Positions 1-13,683 of a stretch of 64,000 nt of DNA are shown piece after piece (positions within the stretch are counted from its first letter, which is position 1; the number at the start of each line of letters is the position of its first letter). The stretch covers positions 4,671,143 through 4,735,142 of the forward strand of contig BROE01000028.1 in the NCBI GenBank assembly GCA_036571765.1, given 5' to 3'. The DNA comes from Plecoglossus altivelis. Lineage: Eukaryota; Chordata; Actinopteri; Osmeriformes; Plecoglossidae. The translations under genes were made by a program, and so were the position numbers. The notes under the pieces were generated by a model. It made no database searches. It was given only the letters and a program-made list of their open reading frames with translations, and had not been told where the DNA came from.

Positions 1-584
1 TACGGCACCAAACTGTTATGCATTTGTCTCAGTGGCGGGGGGTTCTGGCTCGGTGTGAACATTTGCGCGCATCTTTTGAATTAAAAGCACAAGTTTGATT
101 GAGTGGCACAAGGCACGCTTCATCCATGTACTACAAAATAAATGAACTTTCCCTGCATGGGTCAAAATGAACAGAATAGACACCGAATAGTTTCTTACCG
201 TCGTCTCTGCAGACCACCCAATATGTTCTGTGAGGTTTTGAGTAGACACAACAGACCTCACAAGGAATCTTTCTCAGGGTAGATTGTTTTTTTTTTTAAA
301 GGCTTATGCAATATTTTGTTTTGGAGAGCTGTTATTCAGTGGCCATGATATTGAACCCAAATCAATGATGGACCTGTATTAGAGGATTTATAGGAAGCAT
401 AATTTTATTTCATAATTCTTTTTTTTTTTAAAGTAAATCATTCTGTTTTGTTTATCCATTTTTCACAATCCTGCAAGTCTGTTTGTGTGTGTGTTTGTCT
501 CAACATGACTACTTAATGATACTGTGTATAATAGCACACCTAAGTTAATCCCTTTGTTTCTCTTGTCTGTGTTTTCCCCCTTAG

Positions 585-660
585 GCGCAGAAATGGAAGA
601 CACACACATGCGGCAGTGTCTGCGGTCTTCACCGCATAAACCTCTATGGCACCACCGGCG
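585..660 (+). CDS. Candidate internal coding exon, unidentified gene
   Basis: A 76-nt segment is bounded by a strong acceptor (a long pyrimidine tract ending CCCCCTTAG) and a strong donor (GGCG|GTAAGA). Frame 1 is open throughout and ends in phase 1; frame 2 is closed by a TAA. The peptide contains CGSVCGLHRINLYGTTG, which I do not recognise. Its phase joins without a stop to the candidate last exon near 4,518. If real, this is the 3' part of a plus-strand gene that begins left of the window. The splice sites are good but there is no homology support, so chance remains possible. Confidence 0.33.
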
Positions 661-3600
661 GTAAGATCTTCAGCCTGTCAAATAAAGATCACCTGATTTT
701 AATCATAACTTGTGTAACCAAGTTAAATCCATGCTGTATCTTCTATGTACACACACACACACCTTCCCCAATCAGTGTGTAGCCTTTCCCTCTCTCCACG
801 GCTCTGTCTCTCCATCTCTCCATAGTCTGCTTCTCATTTTGATCCTGTTGAAATCTGTTTGATGTGCATGAAACTATCAAAGTTGGGCCCCCATTAATTC
901 ACATCTGCAATTATAAAGCCCCTTTAGGGAGAGACAAGGAGGGGAGTTGGAGAGCGAAAGAAGCCTGACGCTGTGTTATGAAGGGGAAGAGGAAGAGAGA
1001 AGGAAACGATGAAAGGAGAGAGACATAGGCAGAGAGCATAGGCAGAGAGCATAGGCAGAGAGCATAGGCAGAGAGCATAGGCAGAGAGCATAGGCAGAGA
1101 GCATAGGCAGAGAGCCCTGCTGCTGCCATGAAGTAGGGTAACAAGGCCTCTACTGTAGTTGATGTAGAGGCTTTTTGAGTAAAACATGATTTTGTAGCTT
1201 CAGGCAATTTGAATTTGAGGTGTGATTCTTCTTGTCTTGTTGATTGCGTGCCAGATTAATTTGCGTCTATGTTTTTGTGTCTGTGAATGTGGATGAATGT
1301 GTGTCTCTTCAGGTTTGAGAGTGCATGTGTGTGTTTTAACATAAGACTATGTAGAGCTACTAATTAACCCACAACACAAACTGGTGTGCTCTCATTGCAC
1401 CAGTTCATCCCAACCTCAAAAGTGTGACGTGTAACAACCTGTTCTCCACTGGCCCCAATACCCCTGATTAGTCTTGATACAATCTCGAACAAGTTTCTCC
1501 AAATGGATGGATATATATATGTAGTGTGAGTGCAATGTAAACGTATATCAGACACTGGGGCCGTTAAGCGCCTCAGAACAGACAGCTAATGGAGGAATAT
1601 TGATGTTCACGTTAAGGTCGCACCTGTGTAAATGATACTGGAATGATTGCATTGAAAGACAGGCGCAGGCTGAGAAATTATGATGACGATGATAATGGTA
1701 CAGGTTATTATTCACTCAGAGTGGAGTCTCTCTTCTCGTTTCCACCTGCTTCTTTAAGTGCCAGACACACGTTTCTCTAAGTCGCTCTCTCATTTCTTTT
1801 GTAAGATGGTGTGTGTAACAAATATAAAAACAGAGGCTGTAAATGCCAAGGCCCCCCCCCCCGCTGTCAAAGTAACCAAAGGAGAGTGTATGTCTGTCTG
1901 CCTACCTTCGAGTAATCGCTTCAGCAGTGTGGCACATGTGGATAAATCGACGTGTCTGCGGGATTCTGATTAGTTAGCGCTAACTAGGGGATTAGCTCAG
2001 TCATCCTGGAGGCTTGTGAAGGATAGTTGTTTTGGTGTGACACCCATAGGCTAACAGAAGAAGGCTGTCTCAGTCTGTGTGCCAGCAGCACCCCCTGCCC
2101 CCCATCTCTCCCCCTCAGCCCTAGCCCTGTCAGGGCAAGGGAGGCGGACGCAGTCTGTCCTCCCTTGCATCCCTCCCCACTGCAGATCTCTGTTTCCTTA
2201 ATGACTGTAATCCACCCTTTGCACAGACAGCCTGTCACGGTATGTGGCGTGAGTTTGTATGGGTCTTGTGTGAACTGTCCAACGTTTCAAACTCTACAGT
2301 TCGACTGTGGATCTGAACTGTAAAATGTTGCGTAAATATCACAATGTATTTTTTCCCCCTTGTTTGTTAGTGAACATGTGTGTGCGCGTTTGCAGATGAT
2401 TGGACTACGAAAAAGCCTTTCTTGTTGTGAGATGGAGTAAGCCAGAAGAATCCGGACACACACACACACACAGGCGCGTGGCAGGTGAGCATTTAGACTA
2501 GAGATAAGCAGATCACGTAGTGTACAGTATCTGCAGGCAGGCAGATCTTTACTAGTCTGTACCTGCAGGCAAAGATCAAAACCTCAAAGCACAATTTGCT
2601 GGAACTGTGTGTGTGTCTCGGTGTGTTTGTCTTTATTAGGAAACGAAAGAAAGGAAAGAGAAAGAAAAAGAAAGAATGAATAGAGGATGATGGGGGTGGG
2701 GAAACCTGGTCTAAAACTGGTTCATATTGTACTGTGTTTACTGTTTAAAATGCAGTCATAAAGAAATTTGGAAAACAAAAAAGTTCCATTCCTTTGTGGC
2801 TAAATTGCTATTTTGGTCACATGAACCCCTCCTTTTTCCAAAAGGTGATTATTGGCTGTGAAACACTCAAAATAATTCACACTCTAGTGATATATCCATG
2901 TGCATACAGGTCTTTTATTTTATTTTTGTAACATGAACAAGGCATAATTTGTCACTTTGGCGTTTGAGTGGTATTTTGACAGGGTCGAAATACACATTTA
3001 CATGTTCAGTGTCAAGACTAGTGATACCTAGCACTCCTGAGATTATCCAGCTACCATTTCATTTCTCTTTCCTTGGAAAAACTTTACCAGATTTCTTAAA
3101 AAGGAGCAGCTGCAGCCTCAACCCTTTTTAATTCTTATTTGTATTCAAGTATGATAAATCGCCAAACCAATAATCAACGTACCGCATGCCTGTTGCATTT
3201 AGGCCATCTTGTCTGAATACTTCATAAACACATACACGCATTCACCAACCTACCGCCCCATGAAGACCTAGGTACCCCCAGCCCCCGCCTTGATTTATCC
3301 ATGGCGATGACCAGCCTTGTCACTTAGATTAGGGCTAGGTCATCAGCCCAGAGCTCCTTGTCCAAGGTTTTCTGGACAGCCGCTCAGGACACACCAGTGT
3401 CACCCCTGTCCTCAGGCGGTTTGGGGCCTACAAGAACTTCTTCCATCCTCTTTGGCCAATTAGAATAATGTCAGTCACAGAACTTTTGGAGCACCACATT
3501 GGCTTTTTAATGTTTTGCAGCCCCTGCAGCAAAGACTGTGCTTTTTTTTTTGGGGGGGGGGGGACATGTTCGCAGTCTTTTGAAGTCCAGTTGAGGCTAG

Positions 3601-4517
3601 CTGTTGGGAGTTTTCTCTGAAAGTTAAGCTTCTCTCTCTGAGTCAAACAGGATGGAGATACGGCCATTGCTCTTATGAAAACTGACTGAAAAGCCTCACG
3701 TCTACTCTGTCAACAGTGATGGGCCTCATGAATCTGTACAGTAACATCACAGGACTCACACCATCAAACGCCTAGTACGGATCTGTGAGAGTCTACAGCT
3801 TCCTTACTGGCATCAATGCTAGGACTTCAGCTCTTGCGAACCCCTGATAGTCATAGTGAAACTTCAGATGTTATCCGTCTGGATGAGTCAGCAGTTTCTG
3901 AGAGTCGGATGCAGTGTCATTCTGAGCTAGTGATGATGTCCTGAGTTACAGCTCTCTCAAGCTACCCATCCTGCTTAGCAAAGGTAGCTCTTTTGCCAAC
4001 AAACCACAAAAACCACCCCAAGGCGCCTCTCATGGACTATGTTTACCAAACCCAGAATGAATCAGGACTTTCGAGATGACTTCCCCCTCGATAGCTACCC
4101 TGAGCAAAAATAAGAAATGCATTTTGCTGCCTTGACAGGTTTTTGTCGAACCACGTGTCACGTGGTCATGTGGTTTGACAAAGACCTTGCCTTGAAGACA
4201 CAATACCAGCAATACTGAAGGTGAAATGGACATTATTTTGATACAACAATACTGTACTCTTTTAGGGCTTAATATTTAAATCACTTTGTAGGCTTTAGTG
4301 TTTCGTAGAATTTGTTGCTGAAGTTCAATATTACAATTTGTTTTATCTCTCTACTGTCCGGTAAGGCATAAAGCACAGACTGTATAGAATTTTGCAACTT
4401 CAATGCATGGTTCAAGGTATGTCTTCCTGTACACATTCCTGTGCTAAGGATGTCATGGATTTGTTTTGATATGAGTCCAAACCAGTTAAAATACTATTCT
4501 CATTTTGTCTCCACAGT
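661..4517. other. Non-coding interval (intron or intergenic)
   Basis: Apart from the minisatellite, I see only simple sequence here: a CA run at about 2,458, a C run at about 1,851, and a poly-T/poly-G junction at about 3,541-3,563. There is no recognisable coding exon. If the two flanking candidate exons are real, this is their intron. Confidence 0.5.
1025..1115. repeat. 13-bp minisatellite, 7 copies
   Basis: The unit ATAGGCAGAGAGC is repeated seven times in tandem with no visible divergence. It sits in a purine-rich stretch of intergenic or intronic DNA. The Leu/Ser/Cys-rich reading frames on the minus strand here are a by-product of the repeat. Confidence 0.95.
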
Positions 4518-4576
4518 TCGTGGCCATGAGGAAGACCAGGAGAGAAAAGGTGAAAGTTCAAATGCTCATCCTTAAA
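4518..4576 (+). CDS. Candidate terminal exon, unidentified gene
   Basis: The acceptor TTTTGTCTCCACAG is followed by a short frame that continues the phase of the exon at 585-660. It reads RGHEEDQERKGESSNAHP and then TAA. The tail is hydrophilic and charged, as in a cytoplasmic or disordered C-terminus. A possible donor (AAG|GTGAAA) inside it means it could instead be a shorter internal exon. No family is recognised. Confidence 0.27.
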
Positions 4577-7167
4577 TCTTAACCCTTGCAATGTCAGCTG
4601 AGGTAAGAAAAGTAAGAAATTGATGGGATGATGGTGCTGTTATTGTTGTCCTCTGATAAGAGCCCAAATGGTTCCTTCTGACGAATAACCCGAGTCATTA
4701 CAGATAAAAGCAAGTCTTTGTTGTGTTCTTTCGGCTCTGAGGGAGATAACGAGAGAGACAGATAGTGAGAGATACGGAGATAGACAGCGAGAGAAAGACA
4801 GCAAGAGTGAAAGACAGTAAGAGAGAGCGCAAGCGAGGGAGAGGGAGAGAGGGAGACAGTGTTGTGCATGAGGGAGAGTTCCAGGCACCCACTACGCCAC
4901 CTTACCTCTCAATGTTTAAGCAGACTGTCAGCCAAGCTCAACATCAGGTCTGTGTTCGCCTCGGTGAACATTCAACGCTGTCGGTGAGTTTCGGCTAAAT
5001 TGAAAAAACCATCGACCGTTGATTGTACCCTGTGGCCAGCGCTTGTCACTCCCAATGATCACATACTCCAGCACACCCTGAAATTGTGGCCATGTTCTCT
5101 CTCTTTCTCTCTCTCACACACACACACACAAATAACACACACTCTTCTTGATGTCCTCTCTTCCCCCGCTTTCCAAGTATCACCCCCCCACCCCCCGAAC
5201 AACTTGGTGGATGACTTGGGCCTCCAACCTCAGCAAAGGTCACAATCAACATTCATTGCTGTCGGTGGGTTTAACTGTGTGGAAAAGCTCACAGAACAAT
5301 GAATGCAACTGTGGCCCAGATTTACACAGCCAACTGTCACAAAGGATATAGCAAGATATGCTGAGTGCATGTTTATTATTTATTTTATCAGCCCCAAAGG
5401 CTTGTATAGGCAATGCAAAGAGACAGAGCTCAGAATATATTTTGATCATGCTGGTTTGGGAGATTTGGTATGTGGCTGCATTAAGCAAAATAAAGTTATC
5501 TTCAAACTATCTATGATGTCTATTCTTGCTCACCATCACAGGGGGGTTATTAACATGTGGATTTGTGCTTTTTGTAGGTGACTTAGACATAGGCCTAAAG
5601 GAAGATACGGTTGGAATATTGCTCTAGTTCACCAGTTATCACTGAAATAGACCTGGGACAGAATCTCCTGTACAATGTGCACGCCACTCATGACTGTTTA
5701 AGATATGTAATAGGATGGTGGTGAAAACGAATGAGACATGTTTTAGCCAGATGTAGACTTGTTTTAACCGTAGGTAGACCATCTAAATCAAATTAAAACA
5801 TGCAACAGTATTTGTTCACTGTGTGTGCGTGCGGTTGCCCACTACTCACTGCTGTCTGTGCACTTGGATGGGTTAAATGCAGAGGTAAATTTCGAGTATG
5901 GGTCTCCATACTTGACAATACGTCACTTCACTTCACTTTGTGAGAGTGTTTCTTACATACCTTAGGTCAGCTAGCATTAACTAAAAGAATAACTGTTGTA
6001 ATGGTGAATATGAATGCACCACTTCATCACAGACATTGAGTCTCTGAAAACGAGTCGCCTAGATCAAAAGCATTGTAACACAAAAGCCGACGTGCTACAG
6101 CTGACAGATATGCAATCTGGAAAACAATCTGCTGTCTTAAGGTGGTGCGTGTACTCGATGTGAAATCAGTCTAGCGAGAAGTGTCCGGGTGTAAGCGGGA
6201 AGGTCTGGTTGATAGATATGAGGAGCAATATATCTATATCCTCAAGGACCGAAGAGGCTGGATGTTTCGATCAGGCATTCGCTTGTAAAGCGGGAAAGCC
6301 TTGGAAGGTAACGGTTAAAGACGAGGCAAGTATCTTGTCTGGGATACGGGTGAAACGCAAATGCAAGTTGTGCGTACGGAAAACATGGGCGCTTAACGGG
6401 TAACCTGGGTTACGGATGGAAGACTACTTTTAAAATGGTGTGTGTGTGGGGGGGGGTCTACAGATGCTCTGAGCCAACAGTCGAAACAACTGCCACGCTT
6501 CCATTTACCCCGTTATGAGGTCAGTGTGGACTGCTGTATGGATGCACAATGCAACGCCCTCACAAGCAGGCGATCCAAGACCGCCATCTCCTGGTCCTAG
6601 TAGAGATTACACCCAAACAAAGGGTAAACTGCTACTAATTTAAATGCACGCTAAAAACCCTAGTCTTTATATTTTATTTGTAAAAATGATACCGATATAA
6701 AATATTTTGGAATGTGACAATTCTCACGTTTCTGCTCCTTAAAAGGTATCAAAAAGTCTGCGGTGCTGTTGTTGCCACATGACCCATAATTAGTGGGTGT
6801 TCCCTTACTACCCACTAGAGAGCAATACATTAATCGAAATATCATTGTGGGAGATGACGTTAGTGGATGTTAAATTACATTATATAAATACTATTAAGAC
6901 TCGACGGCTGTTGCAAAATCCATTGTAGGTTGTGAATCACTAAACACGTTTAGTATTCTGTGCTTGATTGTCCAAGAAAATACATTTTCTTTACAGTCAT
7001 TTTAGAAACATCTTGCAAAAGACAGTTTTTTTAAATTACAAAGACAAATACAATATTAGTAATGCATAATGTTCCTACATATAAAATGACAATGACATTG
7101 CAAAAAACTAATTTTCAGATTTTGTATTTGAGATTTTTTGATTACTGGAAAGCTATAATACTACTGT
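4577..7167. other. Intergenic, no gene recognised
   Basis: AT-rich DNA contains a purine-rich GA/AGAG tract at about 4,740-4,860, a CA repeat at about 5,113-5,129, and a dispersed repeat fragment near 5.8-5.9 kb. Short open frames over the GA tract are low-complexity artefacts. Confidence 0.6.
5805..5945 (+). repeat. Dispersed fish repeat fragment
   Basis: The stretch with GGATGGGTTAAATGCAGAG, then GAGTATGGGTCTCCATACTTG, and ending in repeated CACTTCACTT resembles the 3' end of a high-copy short interspersed element in teleosts. I judge this from memory of the motif, so the class is not assigned. No flanking duplication is visible. Confidence 0.45.
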
Positions 7168-7173
7168 TTTATT
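7168..7173 (-). terminator. Candidate polyadenylation signal for ankle1
   Basis: TTTATT on the plus strand reads AATAAA on the minus strand, about 570 nt past the ankle1 stop codon. It is placed by motif only; another AATAAA lies near 6,670. Confidence 0.3.
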
Positions 7174-7740
7174 GTTGTAATGGACGCTTAAACAATGTTG
7201 TTAACACTTCATAAAAACAGGCAAATGTAAATCAACTGATATTTCTAAGCCTACGTTTGCTAGTTACCAGAAAACCTGTATATGATCATTATATGACATC
7301 CAGCGTGATAAATCTGGCAAGTGCTTAATTTGGACACGGCTCTTAATTATATGTTACAAAATAACATCAAGTGATTTGTTTGTTTTAAGTTTCTGGTAGT
7401 GTTTACTAAAAAAAAAAAAAAACAAGCTAACAAAATGTGAATACATTTTAAACCCAATATAATCACATTTACTACACAAACGTTTTCCAGTAAAAACAAC
7501 TAGGACGGTACAATGCTTGAAAAACTTGATCTACTCTGGATGCCTGTGAAAAAGACTGATCACATTTGAAGAATACGATAGCGAACATTGCGATGGCAAG
7601 TAAGTCCCTGATCACAACAGCACATCAGTACATTGCCTTTTCGGATCCACTATCCTTCTCCCTGAGCAGCCACTTGAGTGGCACGACCTTGCATTTAGCT
7701 GGTCTGTGGGTGGTGCAGTTCCCTTTCCCTCCACTGGGGA

Positions 7741-10700
7741 TCACTGTCCAGCACGGATGTCAGCAGGCCTTAGCTGTCTCTCACCCTCAGCCAGGAAGAT
7801 GTTCATGGCGCGGTAGAGCAAGCGCACGCCCAGCTCCTTCTTCCTCTTCACCGGCCAGGTGGACACTACTCCATAGTAATCTCCTCGCTTCTGGTTGGTC
7901 AGCATCTTCAGTCCTGGATATGGGTCGACAGCCATGTTGTGAAATATTTGGTAGTAGTGAGGTGACAAAACATGCACGTGATGACACCACCTGGACTTCT
8001 ATCATAGTATATAGTGGCCCATCCGTGACATGTTTGGCACTGAAAAAATTCCATCTTATTTCCATCCCAGGGCAAAATCAGGACCTATAAGTTTTTATTT
8101 TTTAAAATACCTTTTCTGAACCTTTTTTAAATATCCTTTTTTACATGGCTGTCAACATCAGTTGTAATGTGTCTAAATCCTCTCTAGGCCATGACACCAT
8201 CCAAGGGAAAGACTTATTGGTAAAATACCCCTAAAACAGGTTCAGTTCGATTCCTTGAAGCCAAAACAAGTTCGTTTGAAGGGTTTCAGGTACATTTGTG
8301 TAAAACTGGCTCACTGACTTGAATACAATGACTCGTTTACCAATAAAATAATTTTGACAGCAAGAGACCCACCAATGGCATCCACCATGCAGGCCTCTCG
8401 CGTGTAGGCCTCAACTGGTATGACGTTCTGGAAGCAGTGGAGAGAGATGACCCCCTGACCAGCCTTCCATACCTGGAGAATGTGCTGCACCTTCGAGCAC
8501 AACTTCTATGTGTGCGTGTGAAAGGGAGAAAGATTCAGTGCTTTTGCATTGTAGTTCTACTGATTTATGACTGCTACTCCTTCACATAAAAGGTAATAAA
8601 GATAGTCAAACCTTGGAGGTCTTATCCCCTCGGAAGTATTCCAGAGCCTCGTACAGGTGGCTGTAGGGCCGTGAGCGCTTGCCCTTCCCGATGTAGAATA
8701 TTGAGCCGATAAACGTCTGGAAGCACTCAAGTGGAGTCATTGAGTGACTACGGTATGGAAGGTTCTTTGTTACTCTGTAAGGGAAGTCAACCGTGCAGAG
8801 AAATAAGAATCAATATCTCTAAAGTCACCAAACAATGTATCTTTGGGTTTGTTGCAGAGGGTACATAAAACATGGGTTCTGACATACAAGCTTGATTTAC
8901 TTGATGTTTACTTTTAGCATATGCATAACTATGAAATTAATGGGTATAAGACTATGGAATTGCAGTAAAACCATCTATTCCGTTTTTCCACACACGAAAG
9001 AAAACTCACCACAGACAATGAAAGGAATGAAGGGAAAATGAAATCTACCCTTACATGTACTCAAATATTGTGAAAATTCCACCTAGATGAACCAAAGTTG
9101 GGATCTGACCTGGGATCCAGTAAAAGGTAGTTGAAGCTTGATTTGATGACACCCTCTCTCCACCTCCTGTTCTGATCGGCTTGGTCAAACTGCTGGCACA
9201 GAGCCAGCTCATCGGCTTGGCAATCTGGCAGCTCCAACGTCTGCAAGGCCCGGCACAGTTCCGGACTGTGACCCAACATCACTACAGCAGGAGAACAAGA
9301 TCATCATCAAATTACAATACTAGCACCGACTAATCATAAGTACTAAGAAATGCACTTTGAATATTTCCTACATCCTTGAGGGTCACCCTCTTGTTAAGAT
9401 TCTATTAACTGGTGGATCTGATATTCTGCAACGTGATAGTCAGATAGTTCAATACCTGTTTGGAGCTGTTCCGGATTCTGAGCTTGGGACTTGGGCATTA
9501 GATTCGGCTCCAAAATCATGCGCTGGAGCCTCTGCATGTACACTGGACGGGTTCTGCTGGTAATCGGACCAGGACTCTCACCGAGTTCCACCAGCCTGCG
9601 TCGCAACTCCCGGTCAGTCAGGCCTTCCGTGCTGGGAAGCTCCTCATCGACCGGCTTCTGGTTCTCCTTCCCTTTGGTCATGCTGACATGCATGGAGCGC
9701 CAATCGTACAACACCGTGTCCTCGTTGCCCTCACTGCTCACGCTGGAGCTGAGGGAGGTGTTAGCGGTGGGCGGAACGTGGGTTTCAATGAGCACATGAC
9801 CCTGCTCGGTGTCGGTGTAGAGGTACTCCACCGGCTCGTCCAGGTCCTGAATGAGAGGCCTGCCCCCTGGGGTGTAGGAAAGGTCAGCCAGGCACTGTGG
9901 CTTGTGGAGGCCTGATAGTCGGCTCATGCTGTAGCGAGGGGTGCATCCTGTGCCGGGGGTTGAGGGGGTGTCATCCTTCGACCTCTTTGGGGAGAAGTAG
10001 CTAGAACTGGACGAGACCGTTCGGGAGGTGGATGATATGGATAGGGATGATTCAGGCTGCGAGTCAGAGTCTTCGGTGATCCATGATCGTACTTCATCTC
10101 CCTTAAGACCAAAAACTGGCTCCACTGAAGTGGTACTTCTGACGGCATCCTTTATACATGCGTCACTTGAGCTTGACATGTCATCAGTCAGAAATTGACA
10201 AGCTTCCCTGATTTCTTTCCGAAGGTGGGCCGGCCAAGGGTCTGCATGATGATTTTCATAGTCTGTTGGCGTTTCTTCTTCGTCACCTCTCTCTAGAATA
10301 ACTCTGTCGTCCAAAGTTTTAGGTTTGATGACTGCATCGCACATCCTGTCGGAACTTCTGAAGCAGACGCCGTCTGAACCAGCCCTATGGCTGGCACTAT
10401 TGGGGATGATAACGGTGTCAGCTTGGCTTGCGCTCAGACACGAGCCGTCCTCAAGTGACCCTGACTGCGTCTCCTGGTCCACAGAGCTCCAAGCAGTGCT
10501 CCCAGCACTGCTCCCAGAATAGACGGGAGTGGGACAACGCCCAGGTGTGTCACTGAAGATGCTGTCGCTACTTTGCGACTTGGTCCTTGGTCCACGGCAG
10601 GTTCTCGTCGGCGTGACCAGGCTCTGCTCAAACAAAGACGAGGCAGAGTTCTCTAGGGTTCTGCTGGTCCTTTGGGAACAGCGGCTGAGCCTCGATCGGG

Positions 10701-13514
10701 TCCGTCCCGTGACAAAGGGGCTTGGGGTGAAGACGTCAAACTTGTCCTTACGTGCAGCAGCTGCAGCTGCACTTGCTATAGGAGTGCATTCGACCAGTTC
10801 GGTTGCATGCTTCTCAGCAGCGCCTGATGCAGCACCTGCAGCTTTCCATTCAAAGCCGCTGTTAATCTCCAACTCTTTGACTGGAGATATTTTTTTAGAC
10901 AATGTTAGTTTATCTATGTTTGGGTACTCATCTGCCCCTGTTGTTTTGGATGATGGGTATTTAGATGTTTCAGTTATAACAACTGGACTGCCAGTATACC
11001 GCCTAAATCCATCAGTATGGAGGTTGGCAGCCGTTTTAAAATTATTATTACCAGCTTCAACAACTGTGTTTTTCACAGTCCCTTGCTCATCTTCACAGAT
11101 TACACCTAATCTCGGATGCACGGAAGCATCAAGGGCACTCCAGTAATGGTCACTTTCACAACTGCTGTACTGACAACTCCTGCTGCTACTACTACTGCCT
11201 CCAGTGTTACTTGCAGGCCGCTCATCAGCCTTCACCTGTGCTACAATTCCATTGCCCTTTTCATCCAGATTCTCCTCCTCAGGTAGCAAGTGTCCTATTA
11301 CGGTTTTCTCCATGTCCTCTACTGTGAAGTCATGAGCATCCCTGGAGAAAACAAACACGTGATCCGGGGATGTCACATCGATGCCATGGCGGTCCAAAAC
11401 AGTGGCCATGCGGTCACAGTTAAGGAAGCCAGAGTACTCGGAAAAGTTGAGAGAGCAGTCTTTGGTAGCAGGACTCTCCAGGGCGGCAGGGTGCCCCTTG
11501 GGAGACTCCGAGCTAAAAACGGGGAAATACTCGTGCACGTCTTTGAAGCTCACGCTCTTACGGCTTGCCCGTTGAAAGGAAGGGAGGGCTTCCGAAGGTG
11601 CCGGAGCATTTCTCAAGTTTCCAACCTCAGAATTACCCATGTCTTGTGCTGGTACTACACTGCAGTCAGTAAGCAGAACACCCTTCTTCAGTCTAGGCAG
11701 GGTAGCTTTGGACCCAGCAACAGACATCCGCGTACTTGAAAAAACAGACGGAGCCTCAGTTTTCCATTCATTGTCTATGTCCCAGTTTTTACTGTAGTCC
11801 GCATTACGCTTGACATCTGAAGGCCTTAAGAGGCATACTTCCCTAAGGCTGGGCATCCTTATGGCAGACAAGTCAAGAAACGAGTATCGCGTGCTACTCA
11901 ATGGGACTCCTCCAAAGTCACTCAACAAGGACAGGTTCTGACCAGAGCAGTCGTCAGTCGTCTCAGCATAGCTGGATGTGTCCGCTTCGCCATTATAAAC
12001 AGCTGCGGAGCAAGAGAAATTTAAATACAAAACCAGTGTGTTGGTGATCAATGTACAGAAAGGAGTCTCATTGGGACTTAAGATGACTTACAGTACTGGA
12101 AGTGAGGCAAGTCTTCCTCCTCGGTGTCTAAAGAAGTGGACTGATATTCCTGGAGGAGTGAAGCGCACTTGCGGTTGTCCTGCTGCTGTGCGAGATCACT
12201 TGGTTTGTTGCCTTCCTACAAAGAACAATGACAAGAAAAGCTCAATCCAACTGCCTGACAAATCCATGTTGATTTTGGTCTACATGCGTGTTAAACTCTC
12301 TGTAAGGTCTGCTGGGGACGTTGTTTTTTGTGCATTTTGTATTGTGGTGCAGTTGTACTGAAGAAGGAAAACATTTTTTAAACATATGCATTTTTTGTGC
12401 TTTCATAAAGACACTAAAATGGTTCGAATTGGCATTAATATTGTCTATTACAAAACAATTAGGCTTTAAAGATGCTAGTACCTGATCTTTTATATTGGGA
12501 TTTCCTCCATTTTTCAAGAGGAGTTTAAGGTTTTGATAACAACCCCACAAAGCAGCAACGTGCAAGGGAGTCAACCCATCTGTAGATCTGGAAGAAAACA
12601 AATGAACAAAAGGTTTTTACAAACAACGTCTGATGCATGTGTAACTTTCAAGCAATATGAATATCCGTCTAGGAGTCGTAAATATATTAGATATATAGCA
12701 ACTAAAAGACCAAATAAAAACACATTCTGGCCAACAGTATATTGATGTCTGTGAGTTACCTGAGATTAGGGTCAGCTCCAAACTGCAGAATCAGCTTTAG
12801 ACAGCGGGTATTTTTCTCTGACTCTTTGCCGACGGCTAGATGCACTGCTGCGACTCCGTTGCCTTTCATACTATTGGGGTTTGCTCCTTGAGAAAGAAGG
12901 AGCTGCACAGCTCTGCCAAGAAAGTCAAAGTCATCCCAAGACAAAATGGGAAGGAAAAATAATGTTAAGGCTTTAATCGGTAAACAGTTATGCTAAGTAA
13001 TTTTAGCTCAATGAGCTAGCTAGTGTCGAAGACACAGCTCATAAGCAAGTATTTTGATATAAATGTTGGTGTATATAAACATCTTATTTTACGTTGTAAG
13101 AAAACTATTGCATATAGGCCTAACACATATAGTATTTTTAGGTAGCAACATAAGATACATAAGCAATGATTAATTTAAGATCTATGACAGGCTGCTACAG
13201 TAAACATCGAACGTGGTCATCAGATCCAGATATCATGGCTTGGATTAGGAATTATTCCAGAGTAATGGCATATTATTGGCTACCTAGCTATCATACATAA
13301 TATGTTAGATGTGTCTGGCTACTAAATAGTTAGCGCAGTTTTGCGAGTGAGCTCAAATGTACCACTGCAAGAGACAAGGAGATAATACAGAACAAAGCTC
13401 CATGCTAATTTGCGCAGAGCGCATGACAGCCAGAATTACACATTACCTTGAATCCCCATCGTTCACAGCGTTGCACAGTTGAGTTGCCAAGTCCCCGCTT
13501 TTATTTCGATTCAT
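7741..13514 (-). CDS. ankle1: Ankyrin repeat and LEM domain protein 1 (GIY-YIG endonuclease)
   Basis: Nine coding exons on the minus strand: 13447-13514, 12760-12912, 12482-12587, 12092-12215, 9456-12002, 9110-9281, 8612-8774, 8373-8505 and 7741-7913. The sum is 3,639 nt, or 1,212 aa, with phases that join cleanly. Domains in order: ankyrin repeats at about residues 22-145 (for example DGLTPLHVAALWG); a long Ser/Thr-rich linker in exon 5; a LEM domain at about 939-985 (GLTDRELRRRLVELGESPGP); and a GIY-YIG nuclease from about 1075 to the end (SIFYIGKGKRSRPYSHL, VEAYTREACMVDAIG, AEGERQLRP). In the family, ANKLE1 is an endonuclease that shuttles to the nucleus, and its LEM domain is needed for DNA cleavage. 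The mammalian protein is roughly half this length, mostly because of the shorter linker. The start MNRNKSGDLATQL runs straight into the first ankyrin repeat. A CCAAT box lies upstream. The acceptor of the eighth exon is the least certain boundary. Confidence 0.93.
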
Positions 13515-13683
13515 GGTGATCGTTTCCCATGCCCACTTGTTTCTTCTAGCAGACGAAATAATTATTTTACTTTTTTTACTTTCGATGGCCGGTTGCAAAC
13601 TGCATTAACCGTGCCTAGCTAGAAAGATAAACAACATGGTTAAAGTTCCCTCCAAGAACACTGATCCCGCCCCTTGAATGCCA

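Noticed and set aside
911..1207. Leu/Ser/Cys-rich minus-strand frames
   Set aside because: They are produced by the 13-bp minisatellite and flanking purine tract, not by a protein gene.
7566..8090. 174-codon open frame on the plus strand
   Set aside because: It is the antisense shadow of the last ankle1 exon, whose minus-strand frame encodes the conserved nuclease C-terminus.
10325..11739. Several plus-strand open frames of 65-205 codons
   Set aside because: All overlap the large ankle1 exon 5 in antisense, and no independent start or splice evidence was seen.
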